From positions 10,416,001 to 10,480,000 of the forward strand of contig OZ316891.1 in NCBI GenBank assembly GCA_973895155.1: a stretch of DNA of 64,000 nucleotides. Direction: 5' to 3'. Below, in pieces: positions 22,151 to 34,669 of this stretch (position 1 is the stretch's first letter; every line of letters starts with the position of its first letter). The notes under the pieces are model-generated. The model saw only the letters and a list, made by a program, of their open reading frames with translations. It searched no databases and was not told where the DNA came from. The translations under genes and the position numbers were made by a program. The DNA comes from Marsupella aquatica. Lineage: Eukaryota; Marchantiophyta.

Positions 22151-23660
22151 GAGTATTAGTCGCGGAACTCGACTACCTTAACACTTAGCTCCGGCGTCGC
22201 TGACTCCGACGTCGCTGACTCCGACGTCGAGCTCCCTTATGGCCCAGGCCCGGATAGGCCATCCGGGGAGGACTTAGCATGGGGAGACTTGGGGGCAATG
22301 AGACGTGGCACTAGCAAGGCAAGGGGCCAGGCTGGGGACACACACTAAGGACTTGGACTAGCCTATGACTAGTCGGGTCAAGGGGAAATGGGCCGGGCTC
22401 AAGGATGGCCGTCCGGAACGTCGGATGGGCTTTGAGTTCTGAGGGCTTGGGAGTGAGCTCCTCTTGGGCCCAAGGCCAATGGAATTGACGCCATTGGCAA
22501 CGGACGCTTGGGGCGCAAGTTGTGGCCCGAGCCGGGTTGGGCCGGTCGGGGGCCCCAGGCAATCAGACCTAAGGGCCTAGGCATGAGCACTGGGTTGGAC
22601 CGGTCACAACGGGCTAAGGCACTCCGCTTGCGGATGCCTATCAAGAAAGTTATGGGCGTTGCCAATTGGTGGCGCGCCCATTATGCGCGATGGGATCCGG
22701 GTTGGGGGCCAAATGTTTAGGGACCAAAGCTAGTCTGGGGGTGGCAGGTCTCCAGAAGCATATATGAGGGGAGTGGTGTCTCCCTGGGGGCTAAGGGCGA
22801 GCCGAAATCGTGAACCGCGGTGGTCGCGACACTAAGGGAAACCGCCAAACGGCAATGGCGATATCTTCCCAACGGGAAGTCCGTTGGAGGACTTCTTAGG
22901 TGCGTTGGAAAGCTCTTGAGGAGGGCTACGCCCTCCTGAGCTCAGCTGGGTCTGGGGATGCTATGGGTTCTTGTGGTTTGCGGGTGTTAGCTCGCCCGTT
23001 TGCCAAATCCTGTCGAACAGGAGCCAAACCGCGTTCAGCCTCCCAAGGGAGCTTGTGTTGGGGAGGCAAGGCCAAGTAGGTATGGAGGATGAGTCCCAAG
23101 GGCGCTCGGTCCCTAGGGCATCAGTGGGGCAAACCGGGAGCAGTTGTTAGAGTCGGGGCCATTCTGGTCCCGGCGTGTTGAGACAAGCTTGGGACAAGCT
23201 TTAGGACAAGCTACGCTTATTGGGCCATGAGCATGTCCTAAGGTCAGGGCGGTCAGTTGGTGATGGATAGGTACGAGGGGGAACCCGGGCTGCGCCCAAG
23301 GAAGGAGCTGTCCTGGACGGACAGTGGGCGTGGGTTCTGGTTCCGGCTTATGGCATCGGGAGGACCTATCGCTGACCTATTTACCAACGTCTGTTGAGCT
23401 TGAGTTAAGATGCTAGACTGGACGAGTTCTAGATCCGGAGGGGTTACTTACCGAGGCATTGGTTGCTTGTGCAGACAGTGAGGACCGTTGAGTAGCGGTC
23501 GGGTAGGTGAGCAAGTGCGGCTTCGTATGGGAGTGGCCACAGGTGGTGCTAGAGGCACTTGGATGCTTGCTCAAGGTATTCCGTGGAGGCGTTCGGGCAC
23601 CAAGGGCACTTAGGCACAAATGCTAGGATTGGTGAAGGCACTGGGTGATTAGGTCCACCA
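22150..23660. repeat. GC-rich non-coding repeat, copy 1
   Basis: The stretch aligns by eye with 51,820-53,270. Shared landmarks are CGACT near the start, AGCTCCGGCGTC and GACTCCGACG, GGGGAGACT, GGCACTAGCAAGG, GAGCACTGGGT and ACAAGCTT repeats toward the end. It is markedly more GC-rich than its surroundings and lacks a conserved ORF. A long-terminal-repeat or large non-autonomous retroelement is the likely source. An 18-bp repeat of CGCTGACTCCGACGT type lies near 22,195-22,232. Confidence 0.7.
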
Positions 23661-23699
23661 CTGTATCGAAAAGCCACTCCGGCGCAAAAAAGAGTCTTG

Positions 23700-24991
23700 G
23701 TAAAAGCCGAAATATGTACGAGTGAAAGGGCTAAAATAAATGAGCCTCTACTGAACAGTCACACAGGAAATTGAAACGATTGAGCTTCCAATTCAACTTT
23801 GCAACACAGTAGACGGAATAGTTTTTGGACTCGTAACACAGTAGACGAAATAGTTTTTGGACTCGTATGTTTCTGTAGTAGTAGGGATTTAAGATTTATT
23901 TGTAGTGGTTTTTCTTACTCCAACTAGTTAAAACAAGTGTGCTCCAAGTCCCTGGGCTGTTGAACAACGATAACGGATGTTCCCAAGCCGTACATCATTT
24001 AATACTTTTGAGGAACTTCGAGGTATCTTTCGAGGAAAGACTGATTTGTGCAACTCAAGCATTGATGAACAGCCGGCCGTGCCCTACACTGGAAAGATTT
24101 CACCACATCCTCGGCACTTGGATTTCACGTGGTGGTCGCATCAACTGAGTGAATTGATGAGAACACAACCTGTCCCGTGTTGAAGTCAGAAATCAGGGAC
24201 TTCTGTTTTGTCGAGCCACTTGGCGAAGGGTTTTGCAGAGAAGGTGCTCTATTGTGAAGCCCGAGTCGTGTCCTATCGGTGCCGCACTGGACCAGTGGAA
24301 TGTCAGCAACACTCTGAAAGCTGTTAACGTGAATCGTATGGCAGACAAGGTATGATGTTCAAAATAAAACATCTGAGGCATTATTTTATCAGTCGTGTTA
24401 TCTATCGGCTGATGCAATAGTCGTTTCTTCTAGAGTGCAAGCATAGATTTGAGATTCTCTCCTAACAATTCGATTCCTTTCTATAGATTAATGTCGAGGG
24501 TGCTTGGGGTTTAATGCAATCATCAAATTGATCAAATCATAAAGGCAATTAGTTGTGCACTCACATTTTTCTGAACCTGTCAGAAACACAACGAAAATAA
24601 TTTGTCTGGACTGAGATTAGTCTTTCACGGTCGGCTTAGACATCTAGGTGTGTATTCTATGTAATAAAATGATAAGTACATGCCATGAGTCAGAAGTAAA
24701 GCAGGACCCTTACTGTTGTGTCCTCTCTTGTCCATCTTATGTTCTTTAGTCAGTGGCTCCTGTTTTGTTCTACGCTGCTCTTAGGCGCGTCCCGACTAGG
24801 GTTTACCCTGCGCTTTTTACATCTTCTTTACACTTTATCCTCCCACAATGGGGTGCCCATCGTCTCCTCCTTTGACTACTCACTCATTGTATTTGACCCT
24901 GAATCAATACTGGAATTCCATTGTACTTCTGTACTCCAAGAGAGACAATAATCGACAAGATTCCCTGATAGAAATCCTCCGCATGACAGGT
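23700..24991. other. Stretch without a recognised gene, copia target site
   Basis: Short ORFs occur (for example 23939-24148 and around 24210-24350, ending at a GTATGA donor-like site), but none matches a family I know. The copia element is inserted at its right end. Confidence 0.35.
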
Positions 24992-25234
24992 TGTTGGAAC
25001 TTGTGTACTCTCACAGGTTCCACTTGGTTACGAGTCAGAGAGTTGTTACCTCACCTGGTGCTGTGTTCCGTTGTCCCTCTGACGACATGTGCTGTGCTAA
25101 CGGTTGTCTCCTGGTTGTTAGACCTCGGGCCTGCTTCCGGTGCTGGCTTGCCTTCGCCTCCTTCTTCTGGCCCTATTTAGTTCTTTACTGCTTCCTCATT
25201 TGCAGAGCAGATCACAGTAATCTAGCTTTCAACA
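24992..25234 (+). repeat. 5' LTR of the copia element
   Basis: It begins TGTTGGAAC and ends TTTCAACA; 243 bp, matching 30369-30611 with two differences. Confidence 0.96.
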
Positions 25235-25246
25235 TGGTATCAGAGC
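25235..25246 (+). other. Primer binding site (tRNA-iMet type)
   Basis: TGGTATCAGAGC follows the 5' LTR directly. This is the usual plant copia primer site. Confidence 0.93.
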
Positions 25247-25358
25247 ACAAGTCTCTACGCACTCTCTAGATGAGAAATTAGTGCAAGCTACAGGCTAGTA
25301 ACCCAGGTCGAAAGTTCCTCGTGGTTAATACTGTTGCGACATTCTCTGTCATCCGACC

Positions 25359-28300
25359 ATGGATATGATGAAGATGTTTACTGAGGTAGATAAGCTGGAA
25401 GGAGCCAGCAATCATTTAGCATGGACCATCTTTGTGAAGAATCTCCTGAAGCGTGACGATCTGTTCACGGAACTGAACTTTGGAGTCAAGCCGGATGCCA
25501 ATGGTCAAGTTCAGGATGGTGGGGCACACCTGACTGAAAGTGAGATCGCAAAGAAGAAAGTGAGGGCCACCTCTATTCTTGCAGCTACAGTGAAAGCTCA
25601 GTTCTTGCCCACTGTAGATAAGTACTCTGATGACCCAGCTCAATGCTGGGCACATTTCCAACAACGATTCGGTGGCGACCTATATCAACGCAGACTGATA
25701 CTGGAAGAGAAGCTACAAACTGTTCGCATGACCGACGGCACCCCTGTTGAGAAATACATCAACACAATCAACAACCTCGCTGGCCAACTGGCCAGCATGG
25801 ATGCTGCCATCGATGACAACAAGCTCATTCACCTTGTGCTCCGTGGACTACCTGCGAGTTGGGGAACCTTTGTCTCCATCTTCTCTGCTGACCTTGCCCG
25901 TACACCACGACCTTCGTACAACAGCCTGCTGGAGCGTATGCAGGCCGAAGAGCTCTGGAAGCTCAATATTCAGTCACGTTTTGAGCCTACCGAGGAGGCC
26001 CTAATTGTGTCTTGGTTCAATCGATCCTCAGGGCGTGGAAGAGGCCGTTTCACCCCCAGACCTGTTGTCAGCTATCCTCCTCGGGTCAACTCTTATCCGC
26101 GTGCAACCGGTGGACGCGGCATGCGACGCCCTACCTCCTGTAACTATTGTGGCAAGTCTGGACACTGGGAATCCGACTGTGACCTCAAAAAGGTCGACGA
26201 ACAAATCTCGCAACTTCAAGTTTGAGCTGCCAATCTCCGACGTTTTCGTCCTCAGGCCAATCTAGCTGAAATATTTCATGAAGTCGAAGCTCCGTATGAT
26301 GAAGAAGAAGAAGCTGACCCGGCCGATGAGAACGACGACTCCGGTGCAGATTTGGAGGCCAATTTCATTGAGATCCTCCCTAGCACTAGCACAAACGATT
26401 GGATTTTAGATTCAGGCACTAGTACTCACGTCTCTGGAGACAAATATGTTTTCTCTGGTGGCATGCATCACTCCAGTGGTGCCGGCTCCGTTGCCACCGC
26501 CAGTGGCACTAAACTCCCTGTTGTTGGAAGCGGTTCAGTCCATATTGCTCCCAATAAAACCGTCCGCAATGTTTTGTACGTCCCGGGTATGACACAAAAT
26601 CTCATGTCCATTGGCAATCTCACTGACGCTGGCCACAATGTCTTCTTCAATTCTCACTCTTGTCTCGTCTTTGACAAGGATAACCCTCAGAAGATCTTCC
26701 TACGGGGCACCCGAGATCCCAGGAATCACCTGTATCAGCTTCCATGATCTCTTCCCTCGATTTCTCCTCTCTGCACCACCGCTCGTCTTCGACCACACTC
26801 TCTCGCTCAGCCGGCACCAATGCTTCTTGCTGAATCGTCTCCCATGGAGGACGACATTGACCTCTGGCACATTGACCTCTGGCTCCATCACATGTCACAT
26901 CATAACTTGGCTCATGGCCTACCTTCCATCCCACGAGTTCAACGCTCTTGTGAGACCTGTATTGTGGCCAAACACCACCGCGATCGAGTTCCAAAATCAT
27001 CTGCGACCCGTGCCTCCCGACCACTGGAGCTGATTCATTCTGACCTCTGTGGTCCCCTTCCTGCCTCCACTTCACACCGATATATCCTCACTTTCATTGA
27101 CGATTTTTCACGTTTCACTTGGGTATACTTTCTCTCTCACAAAAGTGAAACCTTCTCTAAGTTTCAGGAATTCAAGTTACTCGTTGAAAAGCAGTTGTCC
27201 ATGAAAATCTCTTGCTTACGTTCTGACCGGGGTGGCGAGTACCTTTCCTCTGAATTCCTCACTTTTTGCCGACAACACGGGATCCATCGTCAACTCACCG
27301 TTGCTCGCACTCCTCATCAAAATGGTGTGGCTGAGCGCAAAAACCGTACTCTCTTGGAAGGTGCCCGTAGTCTTCTTCTCAGCTCCAACGTGCCAATCAA
27401 TCTTTGGACAGAAGCAGTTGCCACAGCCAACTACACCCAGAATCGATGTGGCACTCGGGCTCTCAAATTGATGACCCCCTTCGAAGCTCTTTGGGGTCAG
27501 AAACCACACTTGGATCACCTTCGGATCTTTGGCAGTCTTACCTACGTTCTTCTTCCTCCGCATCTGCGCTCCAAGCTGGGCGCTAAAGCAATACGCACTG
27601 TTTTACTCAGCTACGACGCACAGTCCAAAGCATATCGGTGCTTTGACCCCATTCGTAAACGTATCCTTATTGCCTCCAACGTCAACATCATTGAAGGTTC
27701 CTTTTACGACTTCTCTTCAAATCAAGAAGCTGTCACCAGTCTCTTCTTTCCGTTGCTTACTGATCCTGAGTTTGGTCCATCGGCCCAAGAGGGGGCAACT
27801 GCAGTCGACAACCCTTCAACTGCTGACGGCAATATTGAATATGTGACACCCCCTGACGAGGACACTGAGACTTCGGCCTGCCCTACGGCTAACTCTTCTC
27901 AAACTAGATCTCCACAGATTCCGGCTCCAATTCATGCTGCTCGACACTCCCAACGTGTGAAGCGTCCCCCACCTTGGCATCAAGACTATGACATGAGTTG
28001 GAGGCCTGACCACATGGACACCTTTCTCATTGAATCAGCCAAACCTGAATCAGACGAAATCTCTGAGATTGAAGCTCTCCGCCACCTCCTGTGGCGTGAA
28101 GCCATGCAAGAAGAGTTTGAGGCTCTCATGGCCATGGGTACCTGGGAGCTTGTTCCTCTTCCTGTCGGCAAACGAGCCCTGTCTGCTAAATGGATCTTCT
28201 GGTCTAAACCGGATCTGAATCCTACCCGATTCCGCTTGAAGGCACGCCTGGTGGCTCGGGGTCTTGAGCAAAAATACGGCATTGACTATTATGAGACATT

Positions 28301-29672
28301 TGCCCCTGTGGTCAAATGGTCCACTCTTCGCACTATCATTGCTCTGGCCGTGGCTCTTGGATGGGAACTGCATCACATGGATGTTATAACAGCTTTTCTC
28401 AACGGCACCATCTCTGAAGAATTGTACATGCAACAACCTCGTGGCTTTGAAGTCCCTGGACTTGAACACTTGGTTTGCCGTCTGAAGCGGTCCCTATACG
28501 GGCTCAAGCAATCTCCACGGGCCTGGTATGAAGAGATCGACGCTTACCTTCAGCGCAATGGCTGGACCCGGAGCATGGCGGACAACAATCTCTACTTTCT
28601 CTGCGAAGGTACCTCTATTGTCATTATCATGATTTATGTTGATGATCTCCTAGTGACAGGAAACGACTCTCACAAAATTGCCGCCGTCAAAGACCAACTC
28701 CACCAACAATACAAAATGAAAGATCTCGGACCAGTGCAGAAGTACTTAGGCATCGAATTTCTTCGCACTGATGACGGACTTCTTCTTCATCAACATTCCT
28801 ATTGCCAGAAGCTGGTCTGCGAATTTGGTTTAGCCAATTCTAAACCTGAGTTCATTCCCCTACCAGAAGGGCATGTTCTCACTTCTGAGACCAACACACC
28901 TCCTGTGGACATCACCGACTACTGCCATGCTGTTGGGAAACTCATTTTCCTCACTCACACCCGTCCCGACATTGCCTATGCTGTTGGCATCGTTAGTCGC
29001 TACATGACCAGGCCTCAACAACGACATTGGGACTCTGTCAAACACATTCTACGCTACCTCAGCCATACCACCGATCATGGCATTTACTACTCACGCTCAC
29101 CTGGAATTTCTCTTGCTGGCTACACCGACGCTGATTTTCTAGGCTGCCCTGAGACTCGCCACTCTATCGGCGCTTACTGCTTTCAGCTTGCTTCCGGACC
29201 CATTTCTTGGTCCAGCAAACAGCAACCCACCGTGTCCGATAGCACCACTGAAGCAGAATATAAAGCTCTTTCTGAAGGCGCAAAGGAAGGGGTCTACATC
29301 CGCCGCTTACTTAACGAGCTTCACATTACCTCCCCTCTTCAGGTGCCTCTTACCTTTTCTGGTGCTTCTATTCACTCGGACCTCTCACTGGCCTCTTCCC
29401 CTTCCTCTCTCGATCTCCATTTGCACTGCGATAATCAAGGCTCCATTAAGCTTGCTAAAAATCCGGTCTTTCATGCTCGCACCAAGCACATCGAGGGCAA
29501 GCACCACTTTATTCGTGAGCGGGTGCTAGAGGGGGAAATATCCCTCGCATATGTTCATTCTTCTGAAAACCCGGCTGATTTATTCACAAAACCTCTCGGG
29601 CGACTCAAGTTTGAAAAACACAAATCCTTTATTGGAGTCAACTCGGTTACACAAATATCTGCCGCCACATAA
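25359..29672 (+). CDS. Copia gag-pol, one frame with two in-frame TGA codons
   Basis: ATG 25359 opens gag (SNHLAWTIFVKNLLKRDD; zinc knuckle CNYCGKSGHWESDC at 26140). TGA at 26223-26225 and TGA at 26745-26747 interrupt an otherwise single continuous frame. Protease has WILDSGTSTHVSG. Integrase has an HHCC-type segment (LHHMSHHNL, CETCIVAKHH), then the D, D and E of HSDLCGPL, RSDRGGEYLS and HQNGVAERKNR. RT has ARLVARGLEQ, YGLKQSPRAWYEE and the catalytic MIYVDDLLVTG. RNase H has GYTDADFLG, STTEAEYKAL and HCDNQGSIKLAKNP. It ends at 29672. All catalytic motifs are intact. The TGA codons may be CGA-to-TGA decay or readthrough sites; there is no frameshift. Confidence 0.95.
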
Positions 29673-29698
29673 TCTCTTCTCCATCTCTATCTCGTCTC

Positions 29699-30307
29699 CT
29701 ACCTCACCACATACAATTGTTCTACCTCTACCTCTCCTGTCCTTGGATGATACACAGACATAAATTGCTCCGCCTCTGCCAAGGTCCTAAACGACTCGTG
29801 ACAATTCCCTGAGTACCCTGTCACCTGCTTATCCGCCTCTGCCCACGATCTATATATCCCCGGTACCGGTCCTATTGCTACTGCATAATACTTCTTCAAC
29901 ATTATTGCTCCCCTGATCTGCAATCGATGTTCACTACTCCTGCGCCATGACTGCTGCCGATTCACTTCTCCGGGAATTCGCATTTCATGCTGCGCCAATT
30001 GCGTGATGCTCTCCACTTCCCTCACCTCCGCCGTCGCTTGACCTGGTGTGACATATGTCGACACTCCCGGCTGGATTCTTGCTTCAGAGGGGGCACTTTC
30101 ACTGTGGTTCTTCACTGTCTTCACTCTTTGCGGCTCCGGGGAGCTCCGGTTGTCCTTATTCTCTGGTTTCTCCTCTTGTCGCAACCACTGTGCCACACCG
30201 ATGCAAATACTATGACACACTTGGAAACATAATCCCAACATTTCCACTACTACAGCTAGTCCCCTGACCATCGTGTGCTTCAGCTCTCGTCGTCGTCCCG
30301 GCTCCAT
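29699..30307 (-). CDS. Antisense ORF with RNase H1-type hybrid-binding (viroplasmin-like) domain
   Basis: A 202-codon ORF runs opposite to the retrotransposon and fills the gap between the pol stop (29672) and the 3' LTR (30369). ATG is at 30307. Residues about 138-183 match the RNase H1 N-terminal hybrid-binding fold: KKYYAVAIG, VPGIYRSW, VTGYSG and SFRTLAEAEQF. That fold binds RNA/DNA hybrids. Residues 12-42 are hydrophobic; the middle is polar and low in complexity. No RNase H catalytic domain is attached. Antisense ORFs at this place are known from some Ty3/gypsy elements; in copia with this domain it is unusual in my knowledge. The ORF is intact, with no stop. Confidence 0.78.
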   Translation of the reverse strand: MEPGRRRELKHTMVRGLAVVVEMLGLCFQVCHSICIGVAQWLRQEEKPENKDNRSSPEPQRVKTVKNHSESAPSEARIQPGVSTYVTPGQATAEVREVESITQLAQHEMRIPGEVNRQQSWRRSSEHRLQIRGAIMLKKYYAVAIGPVPGIYRSWAEADKQVTGYSGNCHESFRTLAEAEQFMSVYHPRTGEVEVEQLYVVR

Positions 30308-30359
30308 CGCTTCTGCGTGCGCTTCTGCTGTTCTGGTTCATCTTCCCTCTCTCTTCCTC

Positions 30360-30368
30360 GAGAGGGGG
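30360..30368 (+). other. Polypurine tract
   Basis: GAGAGGGGG lies directly before the 3' LTR and would prime plus-strand synthesis. Confidence 0.85.
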
Positions 30369-30611
30369 TGTTGGAACTTGTGTACTCTCACAGGTTCCAC
30401 TTGGTTACGAGTCAGAGAGTTGTTACCTCACCTGGTGCTGTGTTCCGTTGTCCCTCTGACGACATGTGCTGTGCTAACGGCTGTCTCCTGGTTGTTAGAC
30501 CTCGGGCCTGCTTCCGGTGCTGGCTTGCCTTCGCCTCCTTCTTCTGGCCCTATTTAGTTCTTTACTGCTTCCTCATTTGCAGAGCAGATCACACTAATCT
30601 AGCTTTCAACA
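30369..30611 (+). repeat. 3' LTR of the copia element
   Basis: 243 bp, TGTTGGAAC to TTTCAACA, followed by the target duplication CAGGT. Confidence 0.96.
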
Positions 30612-30616
30612 CAGGT

Positions 30617-31130
30617 TTGATCCGTTCCTCCTAACCCCATACTTACAATCATACTTTTTGTGGAGGATTTAGTACAGCTTGCTTACAAGTTACACCTTCT
30701 GCGCTCTGATTGCATCCTTCCATTCTTTCCAGTTCCAAGTGTTTCTCAGTTATCCCTTGTTGTGGAACTGTTTCCTTGTGTGTAGCAATTGGCTGCCCGA
30801 AAAATGCCGTTGAAGCCAAGAAGCAGATGTGTCATCATGTATGCATCTAATGAATTCCCCTGAGCTGCGACTCTGTGGACTGACAGCTCCTTTGTCTTCA
30901 CCTCCGTCTACTCCATCGCGCAGTCATTTGAGTTGTGTGCCATTTTCCAATGCCCAAGTTGCAGCTGTCGATCAAGTCATCATCAACCCACGTTGTTGCA
31001 CCTCCTGTATCAACTCTGCCAATGCTTCGCCTGATGATCTGACTACCCGTTGTTGTGCTGTACACTGAATTAAGCTAGGAGTACCTTCTCATCGGATCTG
31101 CGAGCACCCTAACATCATCCCCGTATCATC
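30617..31130. other. Stretch without a supported gene
   Basis: It is the other side of the copia target. A 79-codon ORF (30829-31068) has no recognisable motif. Confidence 0.35.
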
Positions 31131-31140
31131 TCGCGGGCAT

Positions 31141-32928
31141 GGCAGCAACTGAAGATTTAATTCCCGCGAAGGTTAAATCCCAATGGTACCAGGCACTTTT
31201 CGAGGAAGATCGCATTGCTGCCATGAAACTGTTGGATGTTTATCCGAGTCTTTTGTAGCTCGGATGGGGCGGCAAACCTTCACAACAAGTTGCAGGCGGA
31301 AGCGAAGAGAGGCGACTGGATGGAGTCAAAGCTCATGGAAGCGGCGCACTGCGCTTCACGTGGGCGCAAGTAGGGATGCGTGAAGCTGATCATGCCAGTG
31401 CTAAGACTTTGTAATCTGCATTGCTTCTCCATCGTTAATGAAGCATACAAGAGGTGGAGTTTCCTTGATCAAACGCCAACAGGTGAACAGGAGGTAGCTG
31501 CGAGCGAAGGTTCAAGCAGCAGTGACTTTCCGCACGACAATGCTATCCAAGAAAATGACCACAGAGAGGCGAGGATCGCGCACAAGCAGCAGAGACAAGT
31601 GGCTCAACGTCCAGAGGTCCACTTGGAGGAAACTCCAGAAGACTCTGACCAATGTCTTCCGTTTGGCAAATGGCATCACCAAGGTGACGGCTCAGCAGTT
31701 GTTTGCTCGTGTGGGAGGGCAACATGTGAGGAACAAGTATGGCAATCCAAACACAATCTCTCGTAATGATGTCTCTACAATGGATCGCAGACATCTGTTA
31801 CTTGCCAAGGATGGGGAAAGTGGGTTGGATGCACTAGCAATTGCAGTTCTCCAAGGCAAGGAGGAAATTATTGATCTCCTCCGATACTAAGCAGGAGAAC
31901 TTGAAGACCACACTCATTATGATAAAATATCTATAGACGCACCGAGTGCGAGCTCAATGTTTGATGCGATAGGAAACCTGGAGGAAAGGAAGCTGCTAAG
32001 ACAAGTAACGGTGGAGGCAGTGATGGCTTTCATAGATCAAGAGGATGTCAATCGGTCAGTGGATTCAGAAGATGCAGTATTTCGGCCGACAACATCTACC
32101 ATGCACAGAAGGGCATTGGATGAGTACCTGGAACTCCGCAATGCATCCACCACATTTTGCTAGATAAAGTGGGAGGCCATTCAGTCTTCATGGACTATTT
32201 CAAACACAGGGATTTCAGCTTCCTCCCTCCGGAGGAATACCTATTCCACTTCTTGTGCTCTAAGAAATCTGGGTCCATGGTCTTTGAAAGTGGGATGATA
32301 GACACCTTGTGGGCGGCGGTCAGGTCGCGGCAAGGAGACCAAGATCTTGGGCGTTTCCTGTTGACACTCACAGATGGACAGGGAAGAGCACCTTTCCATA
32401 TTGCTATGGAGTACTCCAACGAAACCAATATCATCAGGTTATTGACAGGGAAGACCACGGACACGGAGGCTATTATTGTTGCATTGACCGCCAAGACGGA
32501 GCTGGACGGAGTCCTCTCCAGAGGGCTGCTATATTGGGTCATTATGATTCACTCTCTAGAATTCTTGACTTTGCTGCTGATTATCATGAGGTTGCAAGCA
32601 CATGCCAGATCCTCATAAGTTTCGTATAATAGAAGACTGGGGATCGTCTTGGCAACTGAACTTCCCGCTACAATTCCCACTCCCTGAGACTGGAATCTTG
32701 TTAGGATCACTGGGCGAGAAGATCAGGCTTAATCTGTTTGGATTGAAGTCGGAAGGTTTTGCAGGCATTCCCTGGTTTAACATTTCAAAGAAAGACAGGC
32801 TGATAGTACGTATTCATTGTCTGGTTTTGGCTATGTCCACTATCCGTAGCTTGGCCGAGGAGGATCTTGCGAAATTGGTCGCGTTGATTGAGCATTCATG
32901 CATAATCACTGAAACAAAATGTAAATGA
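31141..32928 (+). pseudogene. Ankyrin-repeat protein pseudogene
   Basis: ATG at 31141 opens KSQWYQALFEEDRIAAMKLL, then TAG at 31255. Another frame continues with WMESKLMEAAHCASRGRK, a stop, and GCVKLI, resembling an ankyrin entry. Further pieces are DGESGLDALAIAVLQGKEEI (31810-31880), DGQGRAPFHIAMEYSNETNI (32370-32435) and DGAGRSPLQRAAILGHYDSL in a shifted frame (32495-32560). The ankyrin pattern G-x-(T/S)-P-L-x-x-A-x-x-x-G is visible in these. At least two stops and two frameshifts are present. The tail (32610-32928) keeps an open frame of unknown identity. Function is lost; the parent family is uncertain. Confidence 0.55.
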
Positions 32929-32929
32929 T

Positions 32930-34665
32930 ATGATTAACATGACTTGAACATTTTGAATGTTTTGCTCTGGCAGTTATTCCACCTACACGCCCAGTCACAG
33001 CAGGTAGTGGGTGATTTGTTAACAAGTTGGTTCTGAAAATAATCACTTGGTTTGGAATGTTCACAGCTTAAATTTAGGGTACAGGAAGTCTGGCACATAG
33101 GTAAAGTAACTCGAAAGAATAGACAAGAGAAACACAACTATACATTAAGTGAATTATGACACGATTGCAAGATCCCAAGATACACAGTGAAATGACGGTC
33201 AAGGCCTCTTAACCTACCTTTGCATAGTTTCTACTATGAGAATGGACGGACATCAAGGCATAGCGATGCAGAACATTGATTGTGGTGAAAACTTCCGAGT
33301 TTCAGCAAGAAGGAAAGGCTATTTGAACTAGTCATTTGGAATACACGCTGAAGATGTCTACTTCGTCCCTGACAGGCTCAGTATGTAGATTTTCAGAGCC
33401 TGGAGTTTCTTTCAGAAATCTAGAAGCTTCGAGCCTTATTGGACATCTAAAACCTATAAGCGGTTTCTATCAAAGTAAACACCTCTAGACACCTCTAGAG
33501 GGTGTCAATCGTTCTCGTCAAGACTGATGTCCCTAAAGACTCCAAAGTAGGTACCACTAGGGGTTGTCAACCATCCTTCCATCATTGAAACGAACAGAAT
33601 AATAGTGATGATCGCACAGTCCCCATTTACAGGAGGAAGTTAAAAGAGCGCACAAGTTTTGTTTGGCCTGTCGTCGAGTTGGGACAAAAGAGTTGAACAT
33701 AGTGAGATTTACGAAAACAGTTTCTACCTAAGTTTCTTGAAAGGTTATGTGAAAGAACAGAATGTGAAGAACTTCTAGAATGCCGTGGAGAATTAAGGAT
33801 TGAGGAAGGGGAAGATATCACAAGGCCACAACTGTCCAGAGAAACCCGTGAAGGAACGGATAGGATTTTTAATCCAGCGGCGAGTGCCAGATCAGGTCTT
33901 CTCGTAACTTAATGGCCGCAAGCGTCGACTTCGATCTGAGATTGCCCGGGCCTGAGAAGGAGCCTGATGTCCAAACTTATCCCAAATCGCTCACATTTTT
34001 GAATGAATGTGATCAATTAGCTATATATTGGGTTTTGAATCTTTAAATACGATGGTATATTCTGATTCGCATCCGGCCATGACTTGTATTGAAAGAAGTT
34101 CCGGAACGCCCAGCTTCGAAATTAAGTAAGGGCTCACATATTGTGCTACTTGAAGCACGTTTGCCAAAACTTTCAGTAGAGCCAGAGTATAAGCTGGATT
34201 ATGAGTTTTAAACAGGTTGCACGGCTCTTATTCTCGAAGTGAATTCTCTTGTCGTCTTACAAGCTAGAAACGGGCTTGTAGTGTAAATTTCCATGTTGTG
34301 TCCTTGATACAGTAATGAGTGGACCGGAATTTCAGTTTCTTCGTTCCAAGTCGACTGAGCAATATTTGTTGCAGCAATCGTGGGCTAGTCAGGTGTCTCA
34401 GCTAGAAGACTATGTCAAAAATATCCCTTTTCTGTGTAGGTGTTATCGTGCAAGTCAGTCTGCAACCAACCAGCGAACTTCTCCCCCTGTCTCTGTCACG
34501 ATCCGGAGAAGAAAATTGGATACTGTGAAGGCTCTTGATAAAATGAGCTGGTCCTTCCTCCTACATCTTCTAAGAAGCTGTTGGCTTTGGGCCCGAATTG
34601 TGCACAGCCATACGTGCTAGTTTGCCGCACCCGGCCCACTCGGCTATAATAATTAACGCACTTTC
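32930..34665. other. Long stretch with no supported gene
   Basis: Mixed-composition DNA with frequent stops. The ORF at 34315-34620 (101 codons) shows no family motif. Confidence 0.45.
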
Positions 34666-34669
34666 ACTG

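Larger units (their letters stand above)
24992..30611 (+). mobile_element. Full-length Ty1/copia LTR retrotransposon
   Basis: The element is 5,620 bp, with 243-bp LTRs (TG...CA) and 5-bp target duplication CAGGT at 24987-24991 and 30612-30616. The primer binding site TGGTATCAGAGC (25235-25246) matches the initiator-Met tRNA, and the polypurine tract GAGAGGGGG lies at 30360-30368. The order gag-protease-integrase-RT-RNase H is that of Ty1/copia. The LTRs differ at two sites (25,100 region T/C and about 25,217 G/C), under 1 percent, so the insertion is recent. Confidence 0.97.

Noticed and set aside
22311-22720. Overlapping Pro/Arg-rich ORFs
   Set aside because: GC-rich repeat DNA gives long open frames by chance; copy 2 at 52 kb does not preserve them.
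29188-29529. 113-codon + strand ORF in the copia element
   Set aside because: It is a shadow of the RNase H coding frame.
34315-34620. 101-codon + strand ORF
   Set aside because: No recognisable motif, splice context or homologous copy in the window.
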